Shown: positions 1 through 6,603, counted from the first letter of the stretch. The stretch: DNA of 11,662 bases from an uncultured Hippea sp. (GCA_913009315.1 CAJVZA010000063.1:1-11662); one strand, 5' to 3'. Numbers and translations are program-made. The notes: a model not told the origin generated them from the letters alone.

Positions 1-67
1 CATATTGATATTATCACGATGATTGTGTACTCATATATATGTGACACTTCTCTCTACTACTTTCATG

Positions 68-137
68 TTTTTTTTTTTTTAATGATACGGCGACCACCGA
101 GATCTACACTCTTTCCCTACACACGCTCTTCCGATCT
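68..137 (+). other. Illumina P5/TruSeq adapter with preceding T-run (artefact)
   Basis: Bases 81-100 read AATGATACGGCGACCACCGA, the Illumina P5 sequence, and the match continues through the TruSeq read-1 primer to CTTCCGATCT at 137. Against the usual 58-base adapter one G is missing in the ...CCCTACAC(G)ACGCTC... segment, near 122. A run of 13 T (68-80) precedes it; flow-cell P5 oligos carry a T spacer, so the run may belong to the same artefact. This is synthetic DNA left in the assembly. Bases 1-67 are therefore of uncertain origin and need not adjoin the flagellin gene in any genome. Confidence 0.97.
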
Positions 138-1261
138 TTTCCGGCTCCCGCAACTTCATAGCAGGCGGACTCCTGACAATCAACGGCGTCGATGTAGAAG
201 GAGCGATAGATCAATATGCCTCAACCAGCCAGCTTGATGCAAAAAACATGACTGCCGCAATCAATCAGTCAACTACGGCAACCGGTGTTACCGCAACTGC
301 AACAAATACAGTTACTGCAAGCAACGCTCTTACTGCAGGTACTATCAATGATGGCGCACTAAAGATCAACGGCGTTAATATAGGAGCAACCGATTCTGCC
401 CATCTTGTTGATGCAATCAACGCAAAATCCGCCGATACCGGCGTAACTGCAGCAATTGACAGCAGCGGAGAACTTCAACTCACCGCAACAGATGGAAGAA
501 ATATCGCTATCGCTAATGCTTCAGGCTCAGGAGTATCGGCAATAACCCATATTGCGAATACGGCAACAAAGATAGTGGCAGCTTCAGTCGGAGTTTCAGC
601 CGGAGTTTCAAACACGCTTTATATAAACGGCGTCACTATTGCATACGGCGGCGGGTCAGCAGGCGCGTTGGTTTCAGCAGCCAACGCCGCATTTGCTGCT
701 GCAGGTGTAACCGATATTACCGTTGCATCAGGTGGAAGCGCTGGAGCTGTAGCATTTACCATAAACGACGGGAATGATCTAAATGCACACGCAAGTGTAT
801 CAGGAACTATAGCAGGAAGCATAGTAAATGTTCTAAGAAACTCCTCCAATCACGGCACAATCACACTCACCGCCGATAAAACAATCGCAGTAGGCGGAAC
901 CAAAACCAAGATCGGCGGTTTATCAAAAGGCAATACCGCTGTAAGCGGAAGCTTAAGCGGCGTCAATGTTACAACGCAGGCCGGAGCTGAAACGACTATC
1001 ACGCGCGCCGGGGCTGCACTCACGGCAATTGATATCATAAGAGGCAATCTCGGAGCTGCCCAGAATCAGATTCAGGCAACCGTTGAAAACATTCAGACCA
1101 CTCAGCTCAATGTCAAAGCCGCTGAATCAAACATCAGAGATGTCAACTTTGCTCAAGAAACTGCAACCTTCTCAAAGCTCCAGATATTGGCGCAATCAGG
1201 CACATTTGCCCTTGCTCAGGCAAATACCATAAGTCAGAATATCTTGAGACTAATGAGATAA
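138..1261 (+). CDS. fliC: Flagellin, C-terminal part (5' end lost at adapter junction)
   Basis: The frame is open from the adapter junction (first full codon at 140) to TAA at 1259-1261, about 373 codons. The ATG at 248 is internal, not the true start. The last ~85 residues form the flagellin C-terminal D1/D0 helix: NIQTTQLNVKAAESNIRDVN and then a QILAQSG...LAQANTISQNILRLMR ending, the part that packs in the filament core with the missing N-terminal helix. The central region is Ala/Thr/Ser/Gly-rich and carries three INGV cores (LTINGVDV, LKINGVNIG, LYINGVTIA), typical of flagellin IN (hook IN) modules of the surface-exposed variable domain. The conserved N-terminal D0/D1 helix is absent because the contig is broken, not because of a biological truncation. 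A strong terminator follows. The gene looks less AT-rich than its surroundings, as usual for highly expressed Ala/Thr-rich flagellins. Other flagellin paralogues in the genome cannot be excluded. Confidence 0.93.
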
Positions 1262-1271
1262 CTCATTCTCA

Positions 1272-1315
1272 AATCACAAAAAAACCTCCGGTTGTCCGGA
1301 GGTTTTTTTGTGATT
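1272..1315 (+). terminator. Rho-independent terminator of the flagellin gene
   Basis: A perfect 20-bp stem (1272-1291 with 1296-1315) closes on a TTGT loop. Its GC core is CCTCCGG/CCGGAGG, flanked by seven A on the left and seven T on the right. It starts 11 bases after the flagellin stop. Because the A and T tracts are symmetrical it could work in both directions. Confidence 0.92.
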
Positions 1316-1355
1316 AATTTTTGTGAAGTTTTCTCTTCTTTCGCCGCGAGGTTCC

Positions 1356-1379
1356 GTATCACAGGCATCCTGCCTGTGT
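1356..1379. repeat. Short palindromic repeat, copy A
   Basis: A 24-base unit, identical to that at 1637-1660, starting GTATCACAGGCA. Its core is an 8-bp perfect stem, CACAGGCA / TGCCTGTG, with a 3-base loop. The same CACAGGCAGG word occurs inside the MITE-like elements at 3809 and 11239, suggesting a shared module. Confidence 0.8.
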
Positions 1380-1505
1380 TCTCTTCTCTTTTTGTCCGCA
1401 TTTGAGAAAAGATGTTAAGAAAATCTTCTGATGAAGCGTATAAAAAACTAAGAATAATTCTGAGAGTCATATGCTTCCGAGGCTGTTGATAAATGTCATT
1501 GCAAT

Positions 1506-1537
1506 GAGACTGCCGCGGCCTTCGGCCTCGCAGTGAC
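1506..1537 (-). repeat. CATTGCGAG-type intergenic repeat, inverted copy
   Basis: On the minus strand it reads TGTCACTGCGAGGCCGAAGG and continues CCGCGGCAGTCTC. This aligns to the plus-strand unit at 1598-1628 (CATTGCGAG...GCAATCTC) at both ends, with a variable GAAG-containing middle. Such units are widespread intergenic repeats in several bacterial phyla; their function is unknown to me. Confidence 0.72.
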
Positions 1538-1597
1538 AAAAGAAAAAAGATCATTGCCTTGAAATTCCTCTCTGTCATCGTAAGCATTTTCCCCCTC

Positions 1598-1628
1598 CGT
1601 CATTGCGAGCGAAGCGAAGCAATCTCAG
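1598..1628 (+). repeat. CATTGCGAG-type intergenic repeat, direct copy
   Basis: It begins CGTCATTGCGAGCGAAGCGA and ends AGCAATCTCAG. It pairs imperfectly with the inverted relative at 1506-1537, so a transcript across both could fold into a hairpin with a loop of about 60 bases. Confidence 0.75.
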
Positions 1629-1636
1629 TTTCTTAT

Positions 1637-1660
1637 GTATCACAGGCATCCTGCCTGTGT
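1637..1660. repeat. Short palindromic repeat, copy B
   Basis: Exact 24-base repeat of 1356-1379, in the same orientation, 281 bases downstream. Its core is again the CACAGGCA/TGCCTGTG stem. Confidence 0.8.
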
Positions 1661-1738
1661 CCATGTCGCAGACAGAGAAATGACCTATATCTTCAGTCAT
1701 AAATTTGCCGAAATGCCGGTTTATGTTATAGTTTAAGT

Positions 1739-1984
1739 ATGACATTTTATAAAGCTGTCAAAGAGCTGTATAGTCAAGAGAAGATCGCCAAAAGAGTATA
1801 TCATAATGAGACCACTGCACAAAAAACTAATGCAAATAAGGTTTATACGATTAAGTCGAAGTCGCCGATAAGAATATTTATGAGATTACTGCAGTCACAA
1901 CTCCTGAGTCATTCAGAAGTCCCTGAACAATTCAGCCGGCTGTTTCATGTTTTTTTTGCAGGGCTCAAAAAATACCACTATTAG
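1739..1984 (+). CDS. Doubtful small ORF, no recognised domain
   Basis: An 81-codon ORF encodes a basic, Lys/Ser-rich product beginning MTFYKAVKELYSQ. I recognise no family. No Shine-Dalgarno sequence precedes the ATG. A possible promoter (TTGCCG near 1707, TATAGT near 1728) lies so close that a transcript would be nearly leaderless. The ORF contains the 18-base repeat AATGAGACCACTGCACAA at 1805-1822, which recurs at 11619 outside any gene. That makes it more likely that the ORF is a chance reading through repeat-derived DNA. Confidence 0.2.
   Translation: MTFYKAVKELYSQEKIAKRVYHNETTAQKTNANKVYTIKSKSPIRIFMRLLQSQLLSHSEVPEQFSRLFHVFFAGLKKYHY
1805..1822. repeat. 18-base repeat shared with 11619-11636
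   Basis: AATGAGACCACTGCACAA occurs exactly at both places in the same orientation. A looser relative, ATGAGATTACTGCAG, lies about 60-75 bases downstream of this copy. It may be the end of a mobile element not represented in full here; that is inference. Confidence 0.6.
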
Positions 1985-2018
1985 AATACACAAAATTAAT
2001 AGCGGCGGCTATAGTTTA

Positions 2019-3296
2019 TCAATGCATCATGGATGGCAAAAATGTTGTCAAGGGACCAAAAAAGCTTATCATCAAAAGATCAACTAACATAATGATCAAA
2101 AACGGAATAGCCGCCTTTGAAACCTGAAGTATACTGCATTTTGCAATGGCACCTGAAACAATCAGACAGATTCCAAGAGGCGGAGTAAGCATTCCTATTG
2201 CGAGATTTGTTACCACAATGACTCCGGAGGTCAGCGGATCTATGCCTATTGACGCCAGAATAGGCGCCACAATAGGAACAAACAGAATGAGCGATGCGGT
2301 AGTCTCAACAAAAGTTCCCATCAATAATAGAAAAAAATTGATCATAAGAAGAACCATAATTTTTCCTGTTGCCATTGAATTCAGGAAATGCGAAATTGCA
2401 AGCTGAACATTGTTGATCGAAAGATACCAGGAAAAGATAGTAGCCACAGATATGATCAGCAAAATTACTGAACTTGTTATGGCACTCGACAATGCAGCAT
2501 CATATACTTTTTTCCATTTAAGTTGTTTATAAAAAAATTTCCCCACAATAAATGAATAGACAACGGCGATTGCTCCGGATTCGGTCGCCGTGAAGATACC
2601 CCCCAAAATTCCTCCTACCACTATGACAGGAGCACCTATCGCCAAAACAGCCTTCTTGAAACTGTCTTTGATTTTGGCAATATTAAATTCTATTTTTTCT
2701 TTATTATCTCTTGCGTCGGATTTGCTGGACAACAGAAACGCCACAACGGAAAGGGATATTCCGATAAGAACACCCGGCAGAATTCCTGCCACAAAAAGTT
2801 TTCCTATCGAAATCCCAGTAATAAATCCGTAAATAATCATTGGAATACTCGGCGGTATTATTACACCCATTGAACCTGCAGATGCTATCGTTGCTGCCGC
2901 CATAGGTGCTTTATAACCGCTTTTCTTCATTGACGGTATAATAACCGACCCAATCGCAGCAGAATCGGCGGCGGCAGATCCTGATATACCCGCAAAAAGC
3001 ATGCTTGCCATAATACCGGCTATGGCAAGACCTCCCGGAAGAAAGCCCACCACACTTTCTGCAAAATCAACAATTCTCTTAGATAATCCGCCTTTATCCA
3101 TAAGAGCACCGGCAAACATAAACAGAGGCACCGCAAGCAGCATATAGGAATTTATTCCTCCAAACATTCTCTGCGCAAGCATCACTATCGGCATAGAATG
3201 CAGCAGAAACACTAAAGCGGTTGAAATTCCAATTGCAAAGGCTATTGGAAAACCAAGTATAATCATGACAATAAGAAATAAAATGAGTACTGTCAT
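2019..3296 (-). CDS. dctM: TRAP transporter large membrane subunit DctM
   Basis: The 425-residue product is the size of a stand-alone DctM. This subunit forms the Na+-coupled transport channel of TRAP systems and works with DctQ in the inner membrane and DctP in the periplasm. It is hydrophobic throughout, with about 11-12 membrane segments. Family motifs are visible: AVPLFMFAGALMDKGG near residue 55, GISGSAAADSAAIGSVIIPS near 102, IIPPSIPMIIYG near 146, TATESGAIAVVYS near 237, GTFVETTASLILFVPIVAP near 328 and TPPLGICL near 370. The start ATG overlaps the dctQ stop as ATGA (3293-3296), indicating translational coupling. It is the last gene of the dctP-dctQ-dctM unit. The substrate cannot be read from this subunit. 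Confidence 0.96.
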   Translation of the reverse strand: MTVLILFLIVMIILGFPIAFAIGISTALVFLLHSMPIVMLAQRMFGGINSYMLLAVPLFMFAGALMDKGGLSKRIVDFAESVVGFLPGGLAIAGIMASMLFAGISGSAAADSAAIGSVIIPSMKKSGYKAPMAAATIASAGSMGVIIPPSIPMIIYGFITGISIGKLFVAGILPGVLIGISLSVVAFLLSSKSDARDNKEKIEFNIAKIKDSFKKAVLAIGAPVIVVGGILGGIFTATESGAIAVVYSFIVGKFFYKQLKWKKVYDAALSSAITSSVILLIISVATIFSWYLSINNVQLAISHFLNSMATGKIMVLLMINFFLLLMGTFVETTASLILFVPIVAPILASIGIDPLTSGVIVVTNLAIGMLTPPLGICLIVSGAIAKCSILQVSKAAIPFLIIMLVDLLMISFFGPLTTFLPSMMH

Positions 3297-3775
3297 GATT
3301 TCACAATGTCTTTAAGAATATCTGAGATTATATGTATAATCCAAATCAAAGCGGCAACAGGCAGGGCTGCAAACGGAAAACTGAAGGGAATGTTAAGCGT
3401 TGAAGTTTTCTGATAATAATAAAGCTGCTCAAGTTTTATACTTTCGATAAGAATAACTATCCAGAAAAGCAGCATTGCTGCCAATATAAGATATCTTATT
3501 ATCTTTTTTGCTGAAGGAAAATGAGACCCAAAAAGATCTATGCCTATATGACTTCCTCTTTTATACGCAACCGCAGATCCTAAGAAAGAAAGCCACACCA
3601 GCAGATATCTTGACACTTCTCCCGACCAGTATATTGAATTATTCAAGATATATCTAAAAAATACACCAACCCCGAGAAGTGCGGATAATGAGATCATCAT
3701 CAAAACTACGATAATTGAAATCACTTTATCAATATCGCCGCTTAATCGGTTAAATATAGCTGACATACTTTTCAT
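3293..3775 (-). CDS. dctQ: TRAP transporter small membrane subunit DctQ
   Basis: The 160-residue protein has four predicted membrane segments (about residues 17-39, 53-70, 93-110 and 133-152), as expected for DctQ, the small subunit that scaffolds DctM. The DctQ signature region is clear near residues 55-82: SRYLLVWLSFLGSAVAYKRG, followed by SHIGIDLF. It overlaps dctM by four bases. The start at 3775 has only a weak GGG upstream; the Met three codons later (3766) is a possible alternative. The gap to dctP upstream is 396 bases, unusually long for these operons, and about 250 of them are a MITE-like repeat. Whether dctQM still reads through from the dctP promoter is not shown; I saw no separate strong promoter directly upstream. 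Confidence 0.92.
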   Translation of the reverse strand: MKSMSAIFNRLSGDIDKVISIIVVLMMISLSALLGVGVFFRYILNNSIYWSGEVSRYLLVWLSFLGSAVAYKRGSHIGIDLFGSHFPSAKKIIRYLILAAMLLFWIVILIESIKLEQLYYYQKTSTLNIPFSFPFAALPVAALIWIIHIISDILKDIVKS

Positions 3776-3808
3776 AATAAATTACCCGCGCAGAAAAAGC
3801 CTATCAAT

Positions 3809-4057
3809 ACTTAAGGGCATTTCTATTGATCCATGAATGATTATCCTGAACCCCAAATCAGCCTCCTCTGAGTTGTAAATCTTAGCAATAGTTCTATTAT
3901 TATCTGCAATTTGCGTCTTGATGAAACCTGTCTGCGCTACCTGCGCCGTTAGCCTGTCTGCGTGCGGACACACACAGGTAGGCAGGTACAACGCACAGGC
4001 AGGCGGATTTGGACTCTCAATTTGAATACTCAGAGTTAATAGAGATACCCCTTAAGT
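3809..4057. mobile_element. MITE-like palindromic repeat, copy 1 (between dctP and dctQ)
   Basis: The ends are inverted repeats: left ACTTAAGGGCATTTCTATTG; right, read on the minus strand, ACTTAAGGGGTATCTCTATT. The inside aligns along its length with copy 2 at 11239-11435, including the near-identical words TATCTGCAATTTG, ACCTGTCTGCG and CAACGCACAGGCAGGCGG. Copy 1 carries about 50 extra bases in the centre (roughly 3938-3988) that form another CCTGTCTGCGTG / CACACAGGTAGGCAGG hairpin nested in the outer one. There is no transposase gene. The 69-codon minus-strand ORF across it is a by-product. It lies within the TRAP operon, in the dctP-dctQ spacer. Confidence 0.78.
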
Positions 4058-4171
4058 TCAACGGCTGAGTGCCGGCATAAAAGTACATTCTCCGCTGTTA
4101 CCTTTGTCGCCGCAATTTTCTTTTTTCCAATTTTCTGAAAAGATAATACGGTCGATTCTATGGCAATAATG

Positions 4172-5161
4172 CTATTTCGATGCGGCAAGAATCATATCAA
4201 GATATAGTTTTGCATCACCCTTGAATCCGGCTCTGAGACCCATAACTTTTTTCTTAAATGAGGCAATATTGGGATGCATATCTATAATCATTCCATGTTT
4301 TTTTAGTTCAGACAGGAAAAATTTCACTTTACTTCTATTTAAGTTTCTCTCATATATTGATGCGTCTTTTGCTGCACTGTAGAGAAGCTTCTGATATTTT
4401 GTCGGCAATTTATCATAGAATGATTTGCTGCCCACAAAAACAAGTGCAGAATAGACATGGTGGGTCAGAGAAAGATATTTCTGAACCTCATACAGCTTAT
4501 ATTGATAGATAACCGCCAGTGGATTTTCCTGACCGTCAATTACATGCTGGGACAGCTGTGTATATATAGGCCATGGCATCGGGGTCGGATTAGCACCGAT
4601 TGCGCGCCATATTGCAACCTGAAACTGACTGTTCATCACTCTGATCTTAAGCCCCTTGACATCTTTTGCGCTGTGTACAGGCCTTACCGAGTTCGTCAAA
4701 TTTCTGAAGCCGTTCTCCAGAAAATGAAAACCGATAAGATTCGCATCTCTGAATTTTGATAAAATTCCCTTGCCTATGTTGCCGTCCAATATTCTGTCAA
4801 CATCGCTAAAATTTTTGAAGATAAATGGAAATTCTATCGCTTTTATCGCAGGAACGAACTTATCTATAGGACCGGCGGTTATAACTCCAGCCTGAAGAAC
4901 ACCCAACTGAAGCTGCTGCAGGATGCTTGTTTCATCTCCCACGGAACCGGAGTGATGAATAATAACCTTTATCGCTCCTCCACTTTTTTTCTCAACAATC
5001 TGTTTAAATTTTGCTGCAGCTTTATAGTGAAAAGTCTTCATAGTTGTAACTATGCCAAGGTTTATCGTGTATTTCGCCTTCGCATTTGCCTTATTTACAC
5101 TAAATAAAATAAAACTGAAACTAATAACTATCGCCGCTGTCCATACTGAAATCTTTTTCAT
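4172..5161 (-). CDS. dctP: TRAP transporter periplasmic solute-binding protein DctP
   Basis: This is the periplasmic receptor that captures the solute and delivers it to DctQM. From the start at 5161 the protein has 329 residues. It has an N-terminal signal peptide (Lys-Lys, a hydrophobic stretch over residues 5-22, and an ANA|KA cleavage site near 27). DctP-family motifs follow: GVLQAGVITAG near 87, ENGFRNLTNSVRP near 149, the KGLKIRVMNSQ segment with the carboxylate-binding Arg at 174, and IDGQENP near 208. An in-frame ATG at 5182 would add seven residues, but it lies at or upstream of the predicted transcription start. The chosen ATG has a GAGGGGGA ribosome site five bases away. The Arg argues for an organic acid ligand (family knowledge); which one is unknown. 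It heads the dctPQM operon and is divergent from a 2-hydroxyacid dehydrogenase. Confidence 0.95.
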   Translation of the reverse strand: MKKISVWTAAIVISFSFILFSVNKANAKAKYTINLGIVTTMKTFHYKAAAKFKQIVEKKSGGAIKVIIHHSGSVGDETSILQQLQLGVLQAGVITAGPIDKFVPAIKAIEFPFIFKNFSDVDRILDGNIGKGILSKFRDANLIGFHFLENGFRNLTNSVRPVHSAKDVKGLKIRVMNSQFQVAIWRAIGANPTPMPWPIYTQLSQHVIDGQENPLAVIYQYKLYEVQKYLSLTHHVYSALVFVGSKSFYDKLPTKYQKLLYSAAKDASIYERNLNRSKVKFFLSELKKHGMIIDMHPNIASFKKKVMGLRAGFKGDAKLYLDMILAASK

Positions 5162-5185
5162 GCAATCCCCCTCTATTTTCAAATT

Positions 5186-5213
5186 AGTATAGCAAACTTA
5201 AAGATAATTTCAA
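5186..5213 (-). promoter_or_regulatory. Sigma-70-type promoter of dctP
   Basis: On the minus strand TTGAAA (5208-5213) and TATACT (5186-5191) are 16 bases apart, with a TGC directly before the -10 box (extended -10). Transcription would start near 5179, giving an untranslated leader of about 18 bases with the GAGGGGGA ribosome site in it. Confidence 0.7.
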
Positions 5214-5522
5214 TGCAAACAGTCTTTTTCAGGAAAACAAAAAACGCATTTTATCAAATAGCTCTTCAAATTTTACAATATCCCTGCCAAAACTTGCAAC
5301 ATAGAGGAGGTGGATAAATTTAATACGCATTAAAAACCATCATATGAAGAAACTATGCTCAGGCAGGAACAAAAATCTAAAAATTTGCTCTATATTGTCA
5401 CAAAGAGGTTGAATTGTTACCAAGTCTCACATAAGTCGCCTATGAAAAAGCTATTTTTAGATTCATTCAGATTAAAGGTGCTTTCTGAACGTAACTTTTA
5501 TTTTATCTAAGAAGTTTGAAAA
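5214..5522. other. Intergenic region between divergent promoters
   Basis: No gene is supported here. It separates the dctP promoter from the dehydrogenase promoter. It holds a probable degenerate fragment of the MITE-like family at 5285-5309 and an 11-bp inverted repeat (AATCTAAAAAT at 5374-5384, ATTTTTAGATT at 5453-5463), too far apart to be a typical operator. No regulator gene lies next to it. Confidence 0.6.
5285..5309 (+). repeat. Degenerate fragment of the MITE-like family
   Basis: Compared with the minus strand of copy 2 (around 11291-11315), TTGCAAC, TAGAGGAG and an outer TGCC are shared in the same register. The six mismatches over 25 bases are all transitions. Similarity fades on both sides. 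Its orientation is opposite to copies 1 and 2. Confidence 0.45.
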
Positions 5523-5551
5523 TTGACATACTTTGGAGTAGAGTCTAACAT
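5523..5551 (+). promoter_or_regulatory. Sigma-70-type promoter of the leader-dehydrogenase unit
   Basis: A perfect TTGACA (5523-5528) is followed after 17 bases by TAACAT (5546-5551). Transcription would begin near 5558, about 30 bases before the leader ORF start at 5588 and upstream of its GGAGGAG site. Confidence 0.65.
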
Positions 5552-5587
5552 TGGAGCATGTTAAAATGTACTTTTTGGAGGAGACTG

Positions 5588-5620
5588 ATGTATAAAATGA
5601 TTTTGGTTCTTTATAAATGA
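5588..5620 (+). CDS. 10-codon leader ORF coupled to the dehydrogenase
   Basis: The ORF reads MYKMILVLYK followed by TGA. A strong Shine-Dalgarno sequence, GGAGGAG (5577-5583), sits at normal spacing before its ATG. Its TGA overlaps the dehydrogenase ATG as ATGA (5617-5620). The dehydrogenase start has no ribosome site of its own and an in-frame TAA directly upstream (5614-5616), so it cannot start earlier. Translation of the dehydrogenase therefore most likely depends on termination and restart after this short peptide. The peptide shows no run of one amino acid typical of attenuation. An alternative is an unnoticed frameshift that split a longer N-terminus. Confidence 0.6.
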   Translation: MYKMILVLYK

Positions 5621-6603
5621 TAGTCATAAATACGAATTTTGGAGACATCGAACTCTTAAAACAGGTTTTAAATGATGAATATCCTTCACTTCGCAGAAAG
5701 GTAATTTTCGCTGATACTGATGAACAGATCAAGCAAAAAATTAAAAATGCTTCTGTTTTTCTCACATTTAATGTCAGTCAGGAAATAATAGACAATGCTG
5801 AACTGTTAAGACTGATTCAGATTCCCGTTGTTGGCGTAAATCAAATTTCAAATAAACTAAATATAAAGAAAATTCCTATCTGCAACGTTCATGGCAACAG
5901 TGCAGCAACAGCAGAACATGCAATCGCATTAATGCTTGCCGTTGCCAAGGAGATTGTAGTAAATCACCGGGATTTAACCAAAGGAATCTGGCACAACCTT
6001 TTAACAGACAAAAGGAAAACCGTTCACATAGGAGGAAAATCGGCCGGAATAATAGGATTCGGAGGAATTGGAAAACAGATCGCGAAATTGTGCAGATGCT
6101 TGGGGATGAATGTTAATGTCCTAAAAAGAACTCCAGGAATAGAAAAACAGTATCTGAATATTATAGACAAACTGTTTGCAACCGATGAGCTTGATCAATT
6201 GATTGAGATTTCTGATTTTATCTTTGTCGCTGTTCCTCTGACACACCAAACCCGCGGCATGATAGATAAAGATAAATTAGACAAAATGAAAGACAAAATT
6301 CTAATAAATATTGCACGCGGACCTATTGTCGATGAAAAAGCTCTTTATTATGCGCTTAAAGATGGTCATTTAAAAGGAGCAGGTATTGATGTATGGTATA
6401 ACTATCCCGCATCGGAAGATCAGGCTTGTCTGCCGTCTAAATTTCCATTTCATACGCTTAACAATGTGATTATCTCACCTCACTGCGGCGGACTTACCTA
6501 TGAAGGAATGAGAGACTGTTATCGTGAGGCACTTGAAAATATTACAAATCTATATGCCGGCAAACCGCTTGCAAATCAAATAAATATCGAAAAACGATAC
6601 TAA
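5617..6603 (+). CDS. D-isomer-specific 2-hydroxyacid dehydrogenase family protein
   Basis: The 328-residue protein has the usual length and fold of NAD(P)-dependent enzymes that interconvert 2-keto and D-2-hydroxy acids in the cytoplasm. The nucleotide-binding motif is GIIGFGGIG (144-152). The loop after the second strand is VLKR (168-171), without the acidic residue that normally selects NAD, so NADP use is possible (inference). The catalytic Arg is at 234 (NIARGPIVDE) and the catalytic His at 289 (SPHCGG). The segment around the third catalytic residue reads GIDVWYNYPASED (257-268): where most relatives have Glu five residues after the Asp, this protein has Tyr263. That resembles the DVWFPQP arrangement of formate dehydrogenase, where Gln sits there. 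The substrate is unknown. Its position opposite dctP suggests a link to the imported acid. Its start is coupled to a leader ORF at 5588. Confidence 0.9.
   Translation: MIVINTNFGDIELLKQVLNDEYPSLRRKVIFADTDEQIKQKIKNASVFLTFNVSQEIIDNAELLRLIQIPVVGVNQISNKLNIKKIPICNVHGNSAATAEHAIALMLAVAKEIVVNHRDLTKGIWHNLLTDKRKTVHIGGKSAGIIGFGGIGKQIAKLCRCLGMNVNVLKRTPGIEKQYLNIIDKLFATDELDQLIEISDFIFVAVPLTHQTRGMIDKDKLDKMKDKILINIARGPIVDEKALYYALKDGHLKGAGIDVWYNYPASEDQACLPSKFPFHTLNNVIISPHCGGLTYEGMRDCYREALENITNLYAGKPLANQINIEKRY

Larger units (their letters stand above)
1316..2018. other. Gene-poor stretch with several short repeats
   Basis: Between the flagellin terminator and the end of dctM there is no convincing gene. The stretch holds two copies of a CACAGGCA/TGCCTGTG hairpin repeat (1356, 1637), two oppositely oriented copies of a CATTGCGAG-type repeat (1506, 1598), an 18-base repeat at 1805 that recurs at 11619, and one doubtful 81-codon ORF from 1739. 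No good terminator for dctM was found on the minus strand; the nearest candidate is the short ATAGC-CGCC-GCTAT hairpin near 2000-2013, which lacks a proper T-run. Confidence 0.7.

Noticed and set aside
19-237. 72-codon ORF at the left end
   Set aside because: It reads straight through the Illumina adapter, so the product is artificial.
1356-1660. CRISPR array from the repeated 24-base units
   Set aside because: Only two copies, 281 bases apart, with unrelated sequence and other repeats between them; no cas genes.
3782-3991. 69-codon minus-strand ORF between dctP and dctQ
   Set aside because: It lies inside MITE-like copy 1 and reads its central hairpins; no ribosome site and no recognisable domain.
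5162-5182. Upstream ATG of dctP at 5182
   Set aside because: It lies at or before the predicted transcription start, and the ATG at 5161 has the good ribosome site and a standard signal peptide.
5374-5463. 11-bp inverted repeat AATCTAAAAAT / ATTTTTAGATT as an operator
   Set aside because: The arms are 68 bases apart and AT-only apart from one C/G; likely chance in AT-rich DNA.
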